Assembly (NCBI RefSeq): GCF_043633585.1 | Contig: NZ_CP141832.1 | Location: forward strand, 3,658,001 to 3,722,000 | DNA from: Lacrimispora sinapis | GTDB lineage: Bacteria; Bacillota; Clostridia; Lachnospirales; Lachnospiraceae | Reading direction: 5' to 3' | DNA: 64,000 bases | Shown here: positions 15,309 to 23,430 of the stretch, piece after piece | Position numbering within the stretch: the stretch's first letter is position 1 | Layout of the letters: each line of letters begins with the position of its first letter | Translations under genes and position numbers: made by a program | Notes under the pieces: model-generated | What the model saw: only the letters and a program-made list of their open reading frames with translations | Database searches by the model: none | Told to the model about the DNA's origin: nothing

Positions 15309-16865
15309 ATGTCATATCTCATGTATTTGCGTAAAAGCCGGGCAGATAAAGAAGCAGAAGCACGGGGAGAGGGGGAAACACTGGCCCGCCACGAACAATT
15401 GCTTAAGGAACTGGCGGCTAAAATGCAGCTTCCCATCGGTGCCGTTTACAAAGAGCTGGTATCCGGGGAAACCATTTCCGCACGCCCCAAAATGCAGCAA
15501 ACCCTGCTGGAAGTCATGCAGGGCATGTGGGAAGGTGTTCTTGTCATGGAGGTGGAACGTCTGGCCAGAGGTGACACCAAGGACCAGGGAACCGTGGCAG
15601 AAGCCTTTAAATTCAGCAACACAAAGATCATCACCCCCTTAAAGACCTACGATCCGGCCGATGAATTCGACGAAGAATATTTTGAGTTCAACCTATTCAT
15701 GTCACGCCGGGAATATAAGACCATCAACCGGAGAATCCAGAGAGGCCGCATCGCCGCTTTCCGGGATGGCTGGTACATTGCGGGAACCGCTCCCTATGGG
15801 TACAAAAAAGTAAAACATAAGGAAGAGAAAGGATATACCCTGGAAATCATCCCGGAAGAAGCAAAAATCGTCTCCTGTATTTATGAGCTTTATACCCATG
15901 CTTTTTTCGGCTGTTATCAGATCAGGGACCGGTTAAATGAACTGAATATCCCCTCCCCAAGCGGGAAATCCTGGTCCGCCTCCACCGTGAGTGATATCCT
16001 GGGCAATCCGGTATACTGCGGATACCAGCGGTGGCAGCGGCGAAAAGTCCAAAAACAGATCATTGACGGAAGAATCGTGGAATCCAGACCAAAGGATAAG
16101 GACTGCGAACGGGTAAAGGGACGTTTTCCGGCTATCATAGAAGAAGAAAAATTTGACCTTGTGCAAACGATCAAGGCCCGAAAGCCCCTTCCCAAAAATC
16201 CGGAAACCGCTCTGCAAAATCCGCTGTCCGGACTGATCTACTGTGCAAGGTGCGGCACACTTCTCACCAGACAAGCAAACAATGCCCGGCTGCCCCATGC
16301 CGTTCTTCGCTGCCCCAACAAAAAATGCAGCAACATATCATCCCCCCTTTACCTGATTGAAGAGCAGGTGCTCGCAGGCTTAAAGGAATGGTTCGGGGGG
16401 TACGAACTAAACTGGCAGGAAGATATGGAAGAAGAAAGCAACGCCACACGGACTGTTCTGGAAGATTCCATTCATAACATAAATGATAAATACGAAAAGA
16501 CCAAAAAACAACTCAATGCCGCCTATGATTTATTGGAGCAGGGCATATACTCCCCGGCGATTTTTAATGAGAGGCGCAGCACTTTGGAAGCACAAAAAGA
16601 GGCGTTGAAAAAGGAACTGGAGCACTTAAAAGAAGAACGGAACCGGATTGCCGCAGCAGAACTGGCAAAGAAAGACGTATTTCCGTCATCAGTTCCATTC
16701 ATTGACGTTTACAGGGAAATAAAAGATATAAGAATCCGAAACTTTATGCTTAAAAATGTTTTAGACCATATAGAATATTTAAAAACAGAACGAAATAAAA
16801 AAGGGGCAGGGAATACGGCCAATTTCACCTTAAAGTTTTACCCAAAGCTACCAAAAAGCCATTGA
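15309..16865 (+). CDS. large serine recombinase
   Basis: A 518-residue large serine recombinase. The N-terminal resolvase domain (1-~150) has the nucleophile Ser10 in YLRKSRADKE and the conserved VMEVERLARGD. The recombinase domain follows (about 165-290: APYGYKK, then LNELNIPSPSGKSWSASTV). A zinc ribbon is formed by YCARCG and RCPNKKC, and a coiled-coil lies at about 405-455. Length and domain order match phage integrases and SpoIVCA, the skin recombinase. AAGGAG lies six bases before the ATG. It points toward the right end of the element. It presumably catalyses integration and excision at the TATGTATA cores. Confidence 0.93.
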   Translation: MSYLMYLRKSRADKEAEARGEGETLARHEQLLKELAAKMQLPIGAVYKELVSGETISARPKMQQTLLEVMQGMWEGVLVMEVERLARGDTKDQGTVAEAFKFSNTKIITPLKTYDPADEFDEEYFEFNLFMSRREYKTINRRIQRGRIAAFRDGWYIAGTAPYGYKKVKHKEEKGYTLEIIPEEAKIVSCIYELYTHAFFGCYQIRDRLNELNIPSPSGKSWSASTVSDILGNPVYCGYQRWQRRKVQKQIIDGRIVESRPKDKDCERVKGRFPAIIEEEKFDLVQTIKARKPLPKNPETALQNPLSGLIYCARCGTLLTRQANNARLPHAVLRCPNKKCSNISSPLYLIEEQVLAGLKEWFGGYELNWQEDMEEESNATRTVLEDSIHNINDKYEKTKKQLNAAYDLLEQGIYSPAIFNERRSTLEAQKEALKKELEHLKEERNRIAAAELAKKDVFPSSVPFIDVYREIKDIRIRNFMLKNVLDHIEYLKTERNKKGAGNTANFTLKFYPKLPKSH

Positions 16866-16905
16866 TACCTGCGGCTTACAGGTCCTTATGTATATCCCCA
16901 CTCAT
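16865..16905. repeat. right attachment site of the intervening element
   Basis: Core TATGTATA at 16887-16894. The element-side arm contains an ACCTG/CAGGT inverted repeat; the host-side arm has CATAAGTCAT eight bases from the core. Host sequence resumes in the LysM-GH18 N-terminal part. Confidence 0.65.
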
Positions 16906-17605
16906 AAGTCATCAAGAGCACGCGGTTGGCTGCGGCCCCAAGAAGCCCGTAATCCACGCCTTCATATAAAAGACCGGGCTGATCGGCGGAAGTCTTCGGT
17001 GCAAGAGCCAGAGTTACCTGATAGCCAAACTGGTTCATAATCTGGGTGGTTCTGGTGACAAAATCCGCATAGGCCAGCCGGTCATCAGCCATAATATATT
17101 CAAAATCAATATCCAGGCCCCCAAACCCCTTCTCCTGCATGGTCAGTCCCAGGTTCCAGATCAGCCGCTGCTGGACCTGAGGATTATGTACCACGATCGA
17201 AACCAGGTTGTTGTTGAATTTCCCGTCAGGACCAAGGGGCGTCAGGGTCAGGATCGGACGCACGCCCACCCCCAAAGCCCGTTCAATCATCCAGTCATCG
17301 TCAATCGCAGGAGGAACCAGATCTCCATTTTCCGTAAATCCATAGGAAAATACATAAAGATCCGTCAAAAACGGGAGCGTATTATCCAGATTATCCGAAT
17401 CAATAAAGGGATACGCATAGCCAAATACATAAAGAGGAATCGTATCCTCAGGAGGACTGTCCTCTGCAATATAAAGCGCCTGGCCGACTGCCAGGCGGTA
17501 AGGAGGATTGATCTGGTTATCATAGACCAGGGTTTCCACCGGTATCCCTTCCGCACTTGCAATGGAGTCCACACTATCCCCGGGTTTTACCACGTATATT
17601 CTCAT
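16887..17605 (-). pseudogene. LysM-GH18 hydrolase, N-terminal part (split by element)
   Basis: This encodes 239 residues before an element-derived stop (TAA at 16886-16888, one base of it outside the core). Residues 1-46 are a LysM domain (VVKPGDSVDSIASAEGIPVETL, ending AVGQALYI). From about 55 a GH18 barrel begins, with the catalytic DxDxE motif Asp165-Asp167-Glu169 in GLDIDFEY. No signal peptide is present, as in SleL/YaaH spore-cortex N-acetylglucosaminidases, which enter the spore coat from the mother cell. The frame ends in EWGYT and resumes at 13580. A possible sigma-E promoter lies just upstream. Function after rejoining is likely cortex or peptidoglycan-fragment hydrolysis during spore formation or germination. 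Confidence 0.88.
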
Positions 17606-17633
17606 AACAGCATCCTTTTACCAGAATTGGTAA

Positions 17634-17663
17634 AGCATATGTGAAAAAATGGTGAAACATGAC
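17634..17663 (-). promoter_or_regulatory. candidate sigma-E promoter of LysM-GH18 gene
   Basis: Minus-strand GTCATGTT (17656-17663), 14-bp spacer, CATATGCT (17634-17641), compared with GTCATATT-N14-CATACAAT. The -35 matches 7 of 8. The Bacillus yaaH gene is sigma-E dependent, which supports the call. Confidence 0.45.
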
Positions 17664-17754
17664 AGCTGGGGGGCCGCTTTCTTATTTCTTTAGAAAAAAG
17701 TAAAGTGCTTTTTCATTATCTTCGTTGTATAATGATTGAAAAGGAGGTTTTCTT

Positions 17755-18450
17755 ATGCAGAATATCTTAGTATGTGATGATGACAAACAAATCGTAGAAG
17801 CTATTGACATATATTTAACAGGAGAAGGGTTCCATATTATAAAGGCATATGACGGCTTTGAAGCCCTGGAACTTATGGAAGAGAATGAGATCGACTTAAT
17901 GATCCTTGATGTGATGATGCCCGGTCTGGACGGAATTCGTACCACGTTAAAGGTCCGGGAGACAAGCAGCATTCCCATCATTATTCTTTCTGCAAAATCC
18001 GAAGACACGGATAAGATTCTGGGTCTTAACATCGGTGCTGATGATTATATCACAAAGCCCTTTAATCCCCTGGAACTGGTTGCCAGAGTCAAATCCCAGC
18101 TGCGCCGCTACACTCAGCTTGGCAACATGAATCAGCAGCCTGCCGGGGCCATTTATAAATGCGGCGGCCTTGCCATCAATGACGATAATAAAGAAGTGAC
18201 CATTGACGGCGAACTGATCAAACTTACCCCCATCGAATATAACATTCTCCTGCTTCTGGTGAAGAATGCAGGAAAAGTATTTTCCATTGATGAGATTTAC
18301 GAACAGATCTGGAACGAGGAAGCCATCGGCGCAGATAACACCGTAGCCGTTCACATCCGCCATATCAGGGAGAAAATTGAGATCAACCCCAGAGAGCCAC
18401 GGTATTTGAAAGTGGTGTGGGGCGTCGGCTATAAGATCGAGAAGCAGTAG
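17755..18450 (+). CDS. OmpR/PhoB-family response regulator
   Basis: A 231-residue receiver plus winged-helix protein. The receiver has acidic residues in VCDDD, the phosphoacceptor Asp in LMILDVMMPG, and the Lys in YITKPFNP. The C-terminal Trans_reg_C domain has LTPIEYNILLLLVKNAGKVFS and ends HIREKIEINPREPRYLKVVWGVGYKIE. GGAGG lies just before the ATG, with TATAAT about 30 bases further up. It is paired with the following histidine kinase (overlapping signals, stop and ribosome-binding site shared). Similar VanR-type pairs in clostridia respond to cell-envelope stress; the stimulus here is unknown. Confidence 0.93.
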   Translation: MQNILVCDDDKQIVEAIDIYLTGEGFHIIKAYDGFEALELMEENEIDLMILDVMMPGLDGIRTTLKVRETSSIPIIILSAKSEDTDKILGLNIGADDYITKPFNPLELVARVKSQLRRYTQLGNMNQQPAGAIYKCGGLAINDDNKEVTIDGELIKLTPIEYNILLLLVKNAGKVFSIDEIYEQIWNEEAIGADNTVAVHIRHIREKIEINPREPRYLKVVWGVGYKIEKQ

Positions 18451-18458
18451 GAGTGATT

Positions 18459-20729
18459 ATGAAGAAAAGAAAAGAACTTGCGGTCCTCTTGCATATCTTC
18501 TTCTCCTTTCTTGTAGTAGTTGGCGTTACCATCATGTACAACAACGTCCACTACGGGGAGGGGATCGACTGGATCGCCCATGAAACCTATGAGGACACAC
18601 CTGAATTCACCCGCCAGCTGAAATCCGATATTGATGAGATCTTTAACTATGTTAAATATAAAGAAGTATTTGAGACCGATGGCCGCATTGATTATTCAAA
18701 GCCCATTGTCCGGGTTACCGACGGTCCCGGAACCACGAAGGAATATACGGTAGATGAGATGGTCCGCCGGGCCAAGTCACAGGGGTATTATCTGAATGAG
18801 CAGTTTAAGGTCAGCGGAGGCCACCCTCCCTCTTCCGACAGGGATAATCCGGATGTCCGGGTGGATTACCGGGCCTATGAACCTGATTTTGAAGCCACAG
18901 AGCCGGGAGAAAGCTTTCTTACCATGGATCAGCTCTCCTATGAGGTTTTAAGCCATCTGGGAAATTATTACTCTTTTTATTACCGCTTTATCCAAAATCC
19001 CAGCAACTTAAAATTCGAGATCCTTTATCAGAATACCAAAGACGATTATAAGCTGTACCGCAACGTTACAGGAAAAAACTTAAACGACTTTAAGGCCATG
19101 GGGAAATATCTTTATGTGACCGGGGAATCTCTATACGCAGATTCTAATTTGACCACCATTCCGAAAAACGTTTCCTCCCAGCTGGAAAAGATGAATCCCT
19201 ATAACAACGGCAATTATCACATGACCATCGCTGTGGATACTTCCTACCCCTACAACGACGCTTACGCCAAGGCAGACGCTGCCTATAACCGCATGAGGCT
19301 GTTCTATATCGCAGGGATCGTAAGCCTTGCAGCCGGAATTCTGGGCAGCGCAGTTACCCTCTACGTTTTAGTCTCCCTGGCCGGATACCGGGAAAAGGGG
19401 CCAAAGGCTGCCACACCGGAACGGTTTGACCGGATTCCTGCAGAAATCTGCTTTCTTATTTTTGCAGGCGCCACTTTGATTTCCCTGTTTCTGGCAGACA
19501 AGCTGTTTAACAAGATCATCCACCTGTTTCTCGCCTATGATCAATGGTTTTACGGAGAACTGGTCCTCCGGGTCCTGATCTATTATGCGGCCGGGCTTAT
19601 GTTTGCATTGTGCTTGTTAAAACGCTATAAGGCAGGAACTCTTTGGACGGCAAGTCTTTTATACCGCTGGCGGAACAACCTGGCCCTGTATTTTAAAAAT
19701 CACCGGTTCACCACCCGGATTGCATTTTCCTATATCCTGTTTCTGGCCTTTAACATCTTGATGATCGCGGTCTTCTGCGTTCTATTGTTTACTTATAACA
19801 ATCTGGCCTCCCGGATACTCATGGGGACAATCGGGACCCTGCTGCTTTGTTTTGATCTCTGGGTCTTTCACAAGATGTATCAAAACGCATGGCAAACGGA
19901 TCAGATCAACCAGGCTCTGCTGCACATCTCCGAAGGAAATACCACCTATAAGATCAACACTGAGACCTTCTGCGGAAAAGAACGGGAACTGGCGGAAAAT
20001 ATCAACCACATCAGCACCGGTTTAGAAGCGGCCCTTCAGGAAAAAGTGCGGAGCGAACGTTTAAAAACCGATCTGATCACCAATGTATCCCATGACATCA
20101 AGACCCCCCTGACCTCCATCATCAACTATGTGGACCTGATCAAACGGGAGGGGATTAAAGACCCTAAGATTTTAGGCTATCTGGACGTCCTGGAACAGAA
20201 GTCCCACCGGTTAAAGACCCTGACCGAAGACCTGGTAGAGGCTTCCAAGGCAAGCTCCGGGAATTTAAAGCTGGAAATTGCAAGCATTGATTTTGTGGAA
20301 CTGATCCACCAGACCAACGGAGAATTTGAAGAAAAATTTGCCCTCCGCCATCTGGAGCTGATCTCTGATTTACCGGATGAATCCTTTTTTATTGAGGCGG
20401 ACGGCAGATACTTATGGAGAGTCCTTGAGAATCTGTATAATAATGCCTTCAAATATGCCATGGAACACAGCCGGGTATATGTGGACATCATACAGGAACA
20501 TGATATGGTGGTATTCACCATGAAGAATATTTCTCAAAACCCGTTAAATATACGGGCGGATGAACTGACGGAACGTTTCGTCCGGGGCGATGTAGCCAGA
20601 ACCACGGAGGGAAGCGGTCTTGGCATTTCCATCGCCAAAAGTCTGACCGAGCTTCAGGGCGGCAAGTTCATGCTGTATATTGACGGGGATCTCTTCAAGG
20701 CCAGCGTGGCCTTCCCCATTCAGAGATAA
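18459..20729 (+). CDS. membrane sensor histidine kinase
   Basis: A 757-residue kinase. A membrane anchor at the N-terminus is followed by an extracytoplasmic domain of about 250 residues, then a cluster of about five to six membrane spans (residues ~280-460), a linker, HisKA with the phospho-His in NVSHDIKTPLTSIINY, and a HATPase_c domain with NLYNNAFKYA (N box), then GSGLGISIAKSL (G box). The ATG at 18459 is chosen because AGGAG at 18449-18453 precedes it; GTG at 18453 overlaps that site. It is the partner of the adjacent response regulator. Its multi-span sensor is unlike simple VanS-type kinases. Confidence 0.9.
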   Translation: MKKRKELAVLLHIFFSFLVVVGVTIMYNNVHYGEGIDWIAHETYEDTPEFTRQLKSDIDEIFNYVKYKEVFETDGRIDYSKPIVRVTDGPGTTKEYTVDEMVRRAKSQGYYLNEQFKVSGGHPPSSDRDNPDVRVDYRAYEPDFEATEPGESFLTMDQLSYEVLSHLGNYYSFYYRFIQNPSNLKFEILYQNTKDDYKLYRNVTGKNLNDFKAMGKYLYVTGESLYADSNLTTIPKNVSSQLEKMNPYNNGNYHMTIAVDTSYPYNDAYAKADAAYNRMRLFYIAGIVSLAAGILGSAVTLYVLVSLAGYREKGPKAATPERFDRIPAEICFLIFAGATLISLFLADKLFNKIIHLFLAYDQWFYGELVLRVLIYYAAGLMFALCLLKRYKAGTLWTASLLYRWRNNLALYFKNHRFTTRIAFSYILFLAFNILMIAVFCVLLFTYNNLASRILMGTIGTLLLCFDLWVFHKMYQNAWQTDQINQALLHISEGNTTYKINTETFCGKERELAENINHISTGLEAALQEKVRSERLKTDLITNVSHDIKTPLTSIINYVDLIKREGIKDPKILGYLDVLEQKSHRLKTLTEDLVEASKASSGNLKLEIASIDFVELIHQTNGEFEEKFALRHLELISDLPDESFFIEADGRYLWRVLENLYNNAFKYAMEHSRVYVDIIQEHDMVVFTMKNISQNPLNIRADELTERFVRGDVARTTEGSGLGISIAKSLTELQGGKFMLYIDGDLFKASVAFPIQR

Positions 20730-20732
20730 TAT

Positions 20733-20775
20733 TAGAGGGAGAGCAGGAACCCACACCGGGTCCCTGCTCTCCCTC
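20733..20775. terminator. strong hairpin between convergent genes
   Basis: GAGGGAGAGCAGG and CCTGCTCTCCCTC form a 13-bp stem with a 13-17-base loop between the kinase gene and the convergent lipoprotein gene. It probably ends both transcripts, though a long U-tract is absent. Confidence 0.65.
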
Positions 20776-20798
20776 TTACCATTCTGCTTTCCAGCTTC

Positions 20799-22334
20799 TT
20801 AACCGAAGATTCTCCAGCCGCAGATAAAGTTATTTCTCCACCAGCTGCTCAAGGAACGCTCTACGACTCTGCCGTTACTGGAGGAAGCATCAATGACCTT
20901 TCCTCCTCCGGCTACGATGCCCACATGACCGCTGACCACAATGATATCGCCTGCCTGTAAGCTTCCAAAGCTGCTGATCTTTGTATATTTTCCAACATTT
21001 CTCCAACCAGAGGAAGTCAGGTAACTCTGTCTTACCCCCACCTGATTTAAAGACCAGTATATAAACCCGGAACAGTCAAAGGAATTGGGGCCTTTGGACC
21101 CCCATACATAAGGACGCCCAACCTTTGATCTTGCGACGGATAACAGTCCGCCTACCCCGGAGCCGCCCTTAACGGTACCGCCTTTTTTACTGCTTCCTTT
21201 TCCGGTTTTTCCAGAAGAGCCGGCACTCTTTACTCCGCTTCCCGTAAGCTTATTAAGCGTATTCCGTCCGACAGATCCATCCGCGGAAAGACCGTTGTTG
21301 CTCTGGAATGCTTTTACGGCATTTTCCGTCACTTCCCCGTAATAACCGGTGATATTCGAGGATGACAGATAGCCGTATTGATTCAACAGCTGCTGGACCT
21401 TCGTTACGGAATCTCCCTGCTCTCCCAGCGTCATTCCGTTTGGCTGAGCGTCGGGGCTTGTTAAGGCCAATCGGGTGGAGGGTCCTAAATAACCGTCCAC
21501 AACAAGATCATTGCGGGCCTGGAACTGCTTGACTGCAGTTACCGTATCGTTGCCGTATGCTCCATCCGGCTCCGACAGCAGATATCCCAGGGCCTTCAAC
21601 CGCTGCTGGCTGACTAAAACAACATCACTTTTTTCTCCATAGGATATCAGGTTCGGCTTGATCTCTTCGCTGTACAGCAGGTTGATGGTCTGACGTCCCA
21701 CTTTTCCATCAATATTTAAAGAGTTGACTTCCTGCAGCTTTTTGACCGCTGCCTCCGTCTCATCCCCGAAGTTCCCGGAAACCTGTGCTGCATTGGCAAG
21801 GTAGCCAAGCTCATAAAGACGGGTCTGTATCCGTAAAATATCATCTCCGGCCACTCCCTTTGATACCGCATAGTATTTGGCGGAAGGAGACATTATGGAT
21901 TCCAGGGTCTGAGCACCTACGATTCCGTCCTGGTCCAGCCCATTCTGACGCTGGTACGTCTTAACCGCCGCCTCTGTCACGTTCCCGAAATACTGGGTCG
22001 GCTCATCATTATCCATGAATCCCAGGTCCATCAGCCGCTGCTGAAGGCTTGCCACCACCGGATGCTCCACGCCGTTTCTCAAGTATTGCGGAATTGGGTT
22101 CTCCTTCTGTTCCGGCACGTCTTTCAGCCGGGGCAGCAAATCTCCCCCCGGAGAGAGCAGGCTGATTGGCTGAAGTTCCTTTTTTCCCAGGGAAGGGGTA
22201 GCCTCAGAAGTTGTAGCGATCTCTTTTCCCATAACTCTGCCGGTATTGGTGCATCCGGACAGGAACGATGCTGCCGCTGCCGCTAAAAAAAAGGAGCAGA
22301 AGGAGCGTCTTTTCCATTTTATCTTTATGTTCAT
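20799..22334 (-). CDS. lipoprotein with four peptidoglycan-binding repeats and NlpC/P60 domain
   Basis: A 511-residue exported protein. A basic start and hydrophobic stretch end in the lipobox LSGC. Four PG_binding_1 repeats of about 60-75 residues follow between residues ~90 and ~370, each with the pattern LQxRL..LGY..YG..T..AVK.FQ...L..DG..G..T. After a Gly/Ser/Lys-rich linker (~375-395) comes an NlpC/P60 cysteine peptidase with the catalytic Cys in FDCSGFIYW, His in GHVGIV, and a final helix ending RIFG. It likely cleaves stem peptides while held on the wall by the repeats. It is a single gene, convergent with the kinase. Confidence 0.92.
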   Translation of the reverse strand: MNIKIKWKRRSFCSFFLAAAAASFLSGCTNTGRVMGKEIATTSEATPSLGKKELQPISLLSPGGDLLPRLKDVPEQKENPIPQYLRNGVEHPVVASLQQRLMDLGFMDNDEPTQYFGNVTEAAVKTYQRQNGLDQDGIVGAQTLESIMSPSAKYYAVSKGVAGDDILRIQTRLYELGYLANAAQVSGNFGDETEAAVKKLQEVNSLNIDGKVGRQTINLLYSEEIKPNLISYGEKSDVVLVSQQRLKALGYLLSEPDGAYGNDTVTAVKQFQARNDLVVDGYLGPSTRLALTSPDAQPNGMTLGEQGDSVTKVQQLLNQYGYLSSSNITGYYGEVTENAVKAFQSNNGLSADGSVGRNTLNKLTGSGVKSAGSSGKTGKGSSKKGGTVKGGSGVGGLLSVARSKVGRPYVWGSKGPNSFDCSGFIYWSLNQVGVRQSYLTSSGWRNVGKYTKISSFGSLQAGDIIVVSGHVGIVAGGGKVIDASSSNGRVVERSLSSWWRNNFICGWRIFG

Positions 22335-22500
22335 AAATCAATTTCCTTTCCTATGTAAAATCAGGTCTATTTTAGCATAAATTTGTCGGAAAGGGAAAGG
22401 GAATTTATCTCATTGCGTCAAAAGAACTCTTATGATATATTAAAAGCAGAAGAAAAACTGCTCTTTGAAAGGAATGGTTTTAAATAAAGGAGGGATTTTT

Positions 22501-23307
22501 ATGACACCTATTTTATGGGCTGCCGGAGGTACCGGCTTTACATTTCTCATGACCACTCTCGGAGCATCTGTAGTATTCTTCTTTCGGAAGGAAGTGAATC
22601 AGGCGGTACAGAGAATATTTCTGGGCTTTGCCGCCGGCGTTATGATTGCAGCTTCTGTCTGGTCACTTTTGATACCAGCCATTGAAGAAGCAGAGGCAGC
22701 CGGAGGCATCGGATGGATTCCTGCTGCGGGAGGTTTTATTCTCGGCGTTTTATTCCTTATTGTTTTAGACTCCCTGCTCCCTCATCTTCATCCGGATATA
22801 AGCAATCCAAAAGGCAACGAAGCAGAAGGGATCTCTTCCACCTGGAAACGAACCACACTTTTGGTTATGGCAGTCACACTCCATAACATTCCGGAAGGGA
22901 TGGCAGTCGGCCTGGCATTTGCTCTCGCCGCCCAGCATGGCAGTGATCCGGCGCTTTACACCTCCGCCCTGGCGCTTGCTATTGGAATCGGCATTCAGAA
23001 CTTTCCGGAGGGTGCGGCCATATCCCTTCCTCTCAGACAGGAAGGGCTCTCCACAGGAAAAGCGTTTTTCCGCGGCAGTATGTCCGGCATCGTGGAACCG
23101 ATCTTTGGAATTCTGACGGTATTGATCGCAGGAAGTATCACGCCCCTCATGCCCTGGCTTTTATCCTTTGCTGCAGGAGCCATGATGTATGTGGTGGTGG
23201 AGGAACTGATCCCCGAAGCACATTTGGGGGAACATTCCAACGCAGGAACTCTGGGTGTTATGAGCGGATTTTTGATCATGATGATTTTAGATGTGGCATT
23301 GGGTTAA
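22501..23307 (+). CDS. ZIP-family divalent metal transporter
   Basis: A 268-residue protein with about eight membrane spans. The metal-site helices carry HNIPEGMAVGLAF (TM4) and a second NFPEGAAISLPL (TM5), the paired ZIP signatures. Length and pattern match the GufA/ZupT-like bacterial ZIP group, which imports zinc and sometimes iron or manganese. The ATG at 22501 is set by AAAGGAGGG eight bases upstream, rather than the ATG 36 bases earlier. A promoter TTGCGT-N17-TATATT lies at about 22416-22444. It is monocistronic. Confidence 0.92.
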   Translation: MTPILWAAGGTGFTFLMTTLGASVVFFFRKEVNQAVQRIFLGFAAGVMIAASVWSLLIPAIEEAEAAGGIGWIPAAGGFILGVLFLIVLDSLLPHLHPDISNPKGNEAEGISSTWKRTTLLVMAVTLHNIPEGMAVGLAFALAAQHGSDPALYTSALALAIGIGIQNFPEGAAISLPLRQEGLSTGKAFFRGSMSGIVEPIFGILTVLIAGSITPLMPWLLSFAAGAMMYVVVEELIPEAHLGEHSNAGTLGVMSGFLIMMILDVALG

Positions 23308-23325
23308 AAACCAATACATTATAAT

Positions 23326-23382
23326 TGAAAAGCGGGTGGTGCAAAAGGAACTTTCCTATTGCACCACCCACTTTTATTATTT
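23326..23382 (+). terminator. intrinsic terminator after ZIP gene
   Basis: GGGTGGTGCAA / TTGCACCACCC, an 11-bp stem with a 14-base loop, then ACTTTTATTATTTT. It could also slow transcription from the opposite side. Confidence 0.85.
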
Positions 23383-23430
23383 TGTTATTTCAGCCCAAAA
23401 CGTTGCTTCATTCTTTCTACAGCCGTCAGT

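Larger units (their letters stand above)
13573..16894. mobile_element. skin-like 3.3-kb intervening element in a spore hydrolase gene
   Basis: The element is flanked by direct copies of TATGTATA (13573-13580 and 16887-16894) and holds, in order, cheX-like, cheY-cheX, a 57-codon ORF and a large serine recombinase. Recombining the two cores removes about 3,314 bp and rejoins codons Trp-Gly-Tyr-Thr / Tyr-Gly-Pro-Pro of a LysM-GH18 gene without any change. Both boundaries are therefore defined to the base pair range of the core. The recombinase stop is only 22 bases from the right core. Serine-recombinase elements that split sporulation genes and leave by programmed excision are known (sigK/skin, spsM/SPbeta). 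The same behaviour here is inferred. Confidence 0.85.

Noticed and set aside
13146..17605. Two separate GH18 genes rather than one split gene
   Set aside because: Neither part is a complete barrel, the parts join in frame at identical 8-bp cores, and the C-terminal part has no ribosome-binding site.
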